DNA of 16,489 bases from Campylobacteraceae bacterium (GTDB lineage: Bacteria; Campylobacterota; Campylobacteria; Campylobacterales; Campylobacteraceae): assembly GCA_031282125.1 (NCBI GenBank), contig JAITEH010000044.1, positions 1 to 16,489 of the forward strand, given 5' to 3'. Below are positions 15,491-16,489 of this stretch, one piece after another. A model generated the notes under the pieces. The model ran no database searches. It was given only the letters and a program-made list of their open reading frames with translations, and was not told the origin of the DNA. Made by a program: the position numbers and the translations under genes. How positions within the stretch are numbered: the first letter of the stretch is position 1; each line of letters starts with the position of its first letter.

Positions 15491-16111
15491 TTAAATATGG
15501 TCTAAAACTTTTGTTAAATCTTTCTCGTCAATGATAACATTCGCTTTGCTTTTCAAAACTTCTTTAGCGCAAAACGCAACCTTCACCGCAGAAAGCTCGA
15601 ACATTGAAGCATCATTTGCCCCATCACCTACCGACATAGTTTCCCCTTTACCAACCTTCAAAAGAGCCTGTATTCTCAAAAGCATATCACCCTTAGAAAA
15701 ACCAAACATCATATCGCCGCCGACAAGTCCTGTGAGAATGCCGTCTTTTGCATGTAAAACATTTGAAAAATCAGCGTCAAATTCTAAAATCTTTTTCGCA
15801 AAATTTGTAGCGTATCTAAAACCGCCGCTAAATACCACAACTTTAACGCCGCGCGATTTAAGTTCTTTGATTAACTCTCTTGCACCATTCATATAAGGTA
15901 GATTTTCACATATATTTATAACTTTTTTCTCACTCATACCTTTTAAAAGGGCAACTCTTTTGTTCAACGCTTCAAAAAAATCTATCTCGCCTCTCATCGC
16001 TTCTGCGGTAAGTTTTGCTACCTCGCCGCCCACACCGTAAGCGTCTGCTAAAAAATTGATTGTCTCTCCGTCCATGAGCGTAGAGTCAAAATCAAAAGCC
16101 GCAAGTTTCAT
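15491..16111 (-). CDS. serB: Phosphoserine phosphatase (HAD family)
   Basis: This dephosphorylates phosphoserine in the last step of serine synthesis. The 206 residues form a complete HAD phosphatase without the N-terminal ACT extension found in some SerB proteins. Motif I is DFDST (Asp7 nucleophile, Asp9 acid/base), with the SerB-typical DGETINFLA following. Motif II is FSGGF (Ser95), motif III is Lys140 in FSKGD, and motif IV is GDGANDASM (Asp163, Asp167). It has an AGGAAAG ribosome site and starts 10 bp upstream-adjacent to the Tal-PilT gene, with which it should be co-transcribed. The serB-tal pair matches C. jejuni Cj0282c-Cj0281c. Its promoter shares a 73-bp divergent gap with the MetF-like gene. 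Confidence 0.94.
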   Translation of the reverse strand: MKLAAFDFDSTLMDGETINFLADAYGVGGEVAKLTAEAMRGEIDFFEALNKRVALLKGMSEKKVINICENLPYMNGARELIKELKSRGVKVVVFSGGFRYATNFAKKILEFDADFSNVLHAKDGILTGLVGGDMMFGFSKGDMLLRIQALLKVGKGETMSVGDGANDASMFELSAVKVAFCAKEVLKSKANVIIDEKDLTKVLDHI

Positions 16112-16145
16112 CTCGTCTTTCCTAATTCTAATTTTAATTTTCTGA

Positions 16146-16151
16146 TATAAT
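16146..16151 (+). promoter_or_regulatory. -10 box of MetF-like gene in divergent promoter region
   Basis: TATAAT on the plus strand lies 33 bp before the ATG at 16185, within the 73-bp gap shared with serB. On the minus strand the same stretch gives TATTAT, so the two divergent promoters may overlap. Confidence 0.5.
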
Positions 16152-16184
16152 ACTAAAATCTATATTAAAAAGCGGGTAAAAAAT

Positions 16185-16489
16185 ATGTATTTGCATCTGA
16201 AAAGCAAAATTCAAAGCCAAAAATTCATCTCTTTAGAGATTACGCCTTTGCATGGAGTCGGCAGTGCGGCTATATTTGAAAACATAAATGCAGTGGAGTT
16301 AAAAACCAAAATAGACGCTTTTATCGTAACCGACAGCCCTTTAGCAAGGCTCAAGTCCGACTCAGTGATAACCGCTTTTAAATTGCAGGAGTATTTTTCC
16401 AAACCAGCCGTTGCCACCGTGACAATGCGCGATAGAAATAAAATCGCCCTGCAATCAACGCTTTTGGGCGCAAACGAACTTGGCGTAAC
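16185..16489 (+). CDS. Methylenetetrahydrofolate reductase family protein (3' truncated by window)
   Basis: The first 101 residues of a plus-strand gene cut by the window edge. The N-terminal strand KFISLEITPLHGVGS (13-27) fits the MTHFR pattern in which a conserved Glu (here E18) sits in a F/L-E-x-x-P-P-K-G-like segment. It is followed by AFIVTDSP and an SVITAFKLQEY helix, then the PAVATVTMRDRNK strand (79-91). Those features match the TIM barrel of MetF-like enzymes, which reduce methylene-THF to methyl-THF for methionine synthesis. The ITPLHG version departs from the classical EFFPPK of E. coli MetF, so it may be a divergent short form. The start is ATG at 16185 with an imperfect purine-rich site upstream (AGCGGG). 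It is divergent from serB. Confidence 0.75.
   Translation, partial: MYLHLKSKIQSQKFISLEITPLHGVGSAAIFENINAVELKTKIDAFIVTDSPLARLKSDSVITAFKLQEYFSKPAVATVTMRDRNKIALQSTLLGANELGV

Noticed and set aside
16211..16417. Minus-strand frame at the right edge
   Set aside because: It is antisense to the MetF-like reading frame, which has a promoter and recognisable motifs.

Overview
The window is about 16.5 kb of compact bacterial chromosome. It most likely comes from a member of the Campylobacterota (formerly Epsilonproteobacteria). The evidence is the gene order rplY-pth-lptG-lysA-pheA-hisC-dxs-perR and the pair serB-tal, which from memory match Campylobacter jejuni Cj0311-Cj0322 and Cj0281c-Cj0282c. The A+T-rich intergenic DNA and AAGGA-type ribosome binding sites fit. 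I cannot name the genus. In C. jejuni, fliF-fliG-fliH lie between hisC and dxs. Here those genes are absent and hisC and dxs are 14 bp apart, which hints at a lineage without flagella or with its flagellar genes moved.

Layout: the 3' end of leuA (+) enters from the left and ends at a strong hairpin terminator. A 566-bp stretch without a gene follows; it holds about three diverged tandem copies of a 136-165 bp unit. Everything from 1062 to 16111 is on the minus strand. In transcription order this is serB, a giant fused gene (transaldolase + coiled linker + PilT-type ATPase), rplY, pth, lptG, a 114-bp promoter gap, lysA, pheA, hisC, dxs, perR, and then a three-gene operon of VWA protein, PP2C phosphatase and membrane-anchored Ser/Thr kinase. 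At the right edge a MetF-like gene (+) starts, divergent from serB.

How the genes work together: most of the block is housekeeping. It covers amino-acid synthesis (leucine, lysine, phenylalanine, serine, histidine-type aminotransfer), isoprenoid entry (dxs), translation (rplY, pth), LPS export (lptG) and peroxide/metal regulation (perR). Two parts are less ordinary. The VWA-PP2C-kinase triad resembles E. coli yegL-yegK-yegI and the TerY-P triads, and looks like a self-contained reversible phosphorylation module. A 21-bp perfect palindrome sits in its promoter region, just downstream of perR. The second is the 865-residue Tal-PilT protein, which joins a central-carbon enzyme with intact catalytic residues to a pilus-retraction-type motor ATPase with intact Walker motifs. 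I regard this fusion as the most notable item in the window.
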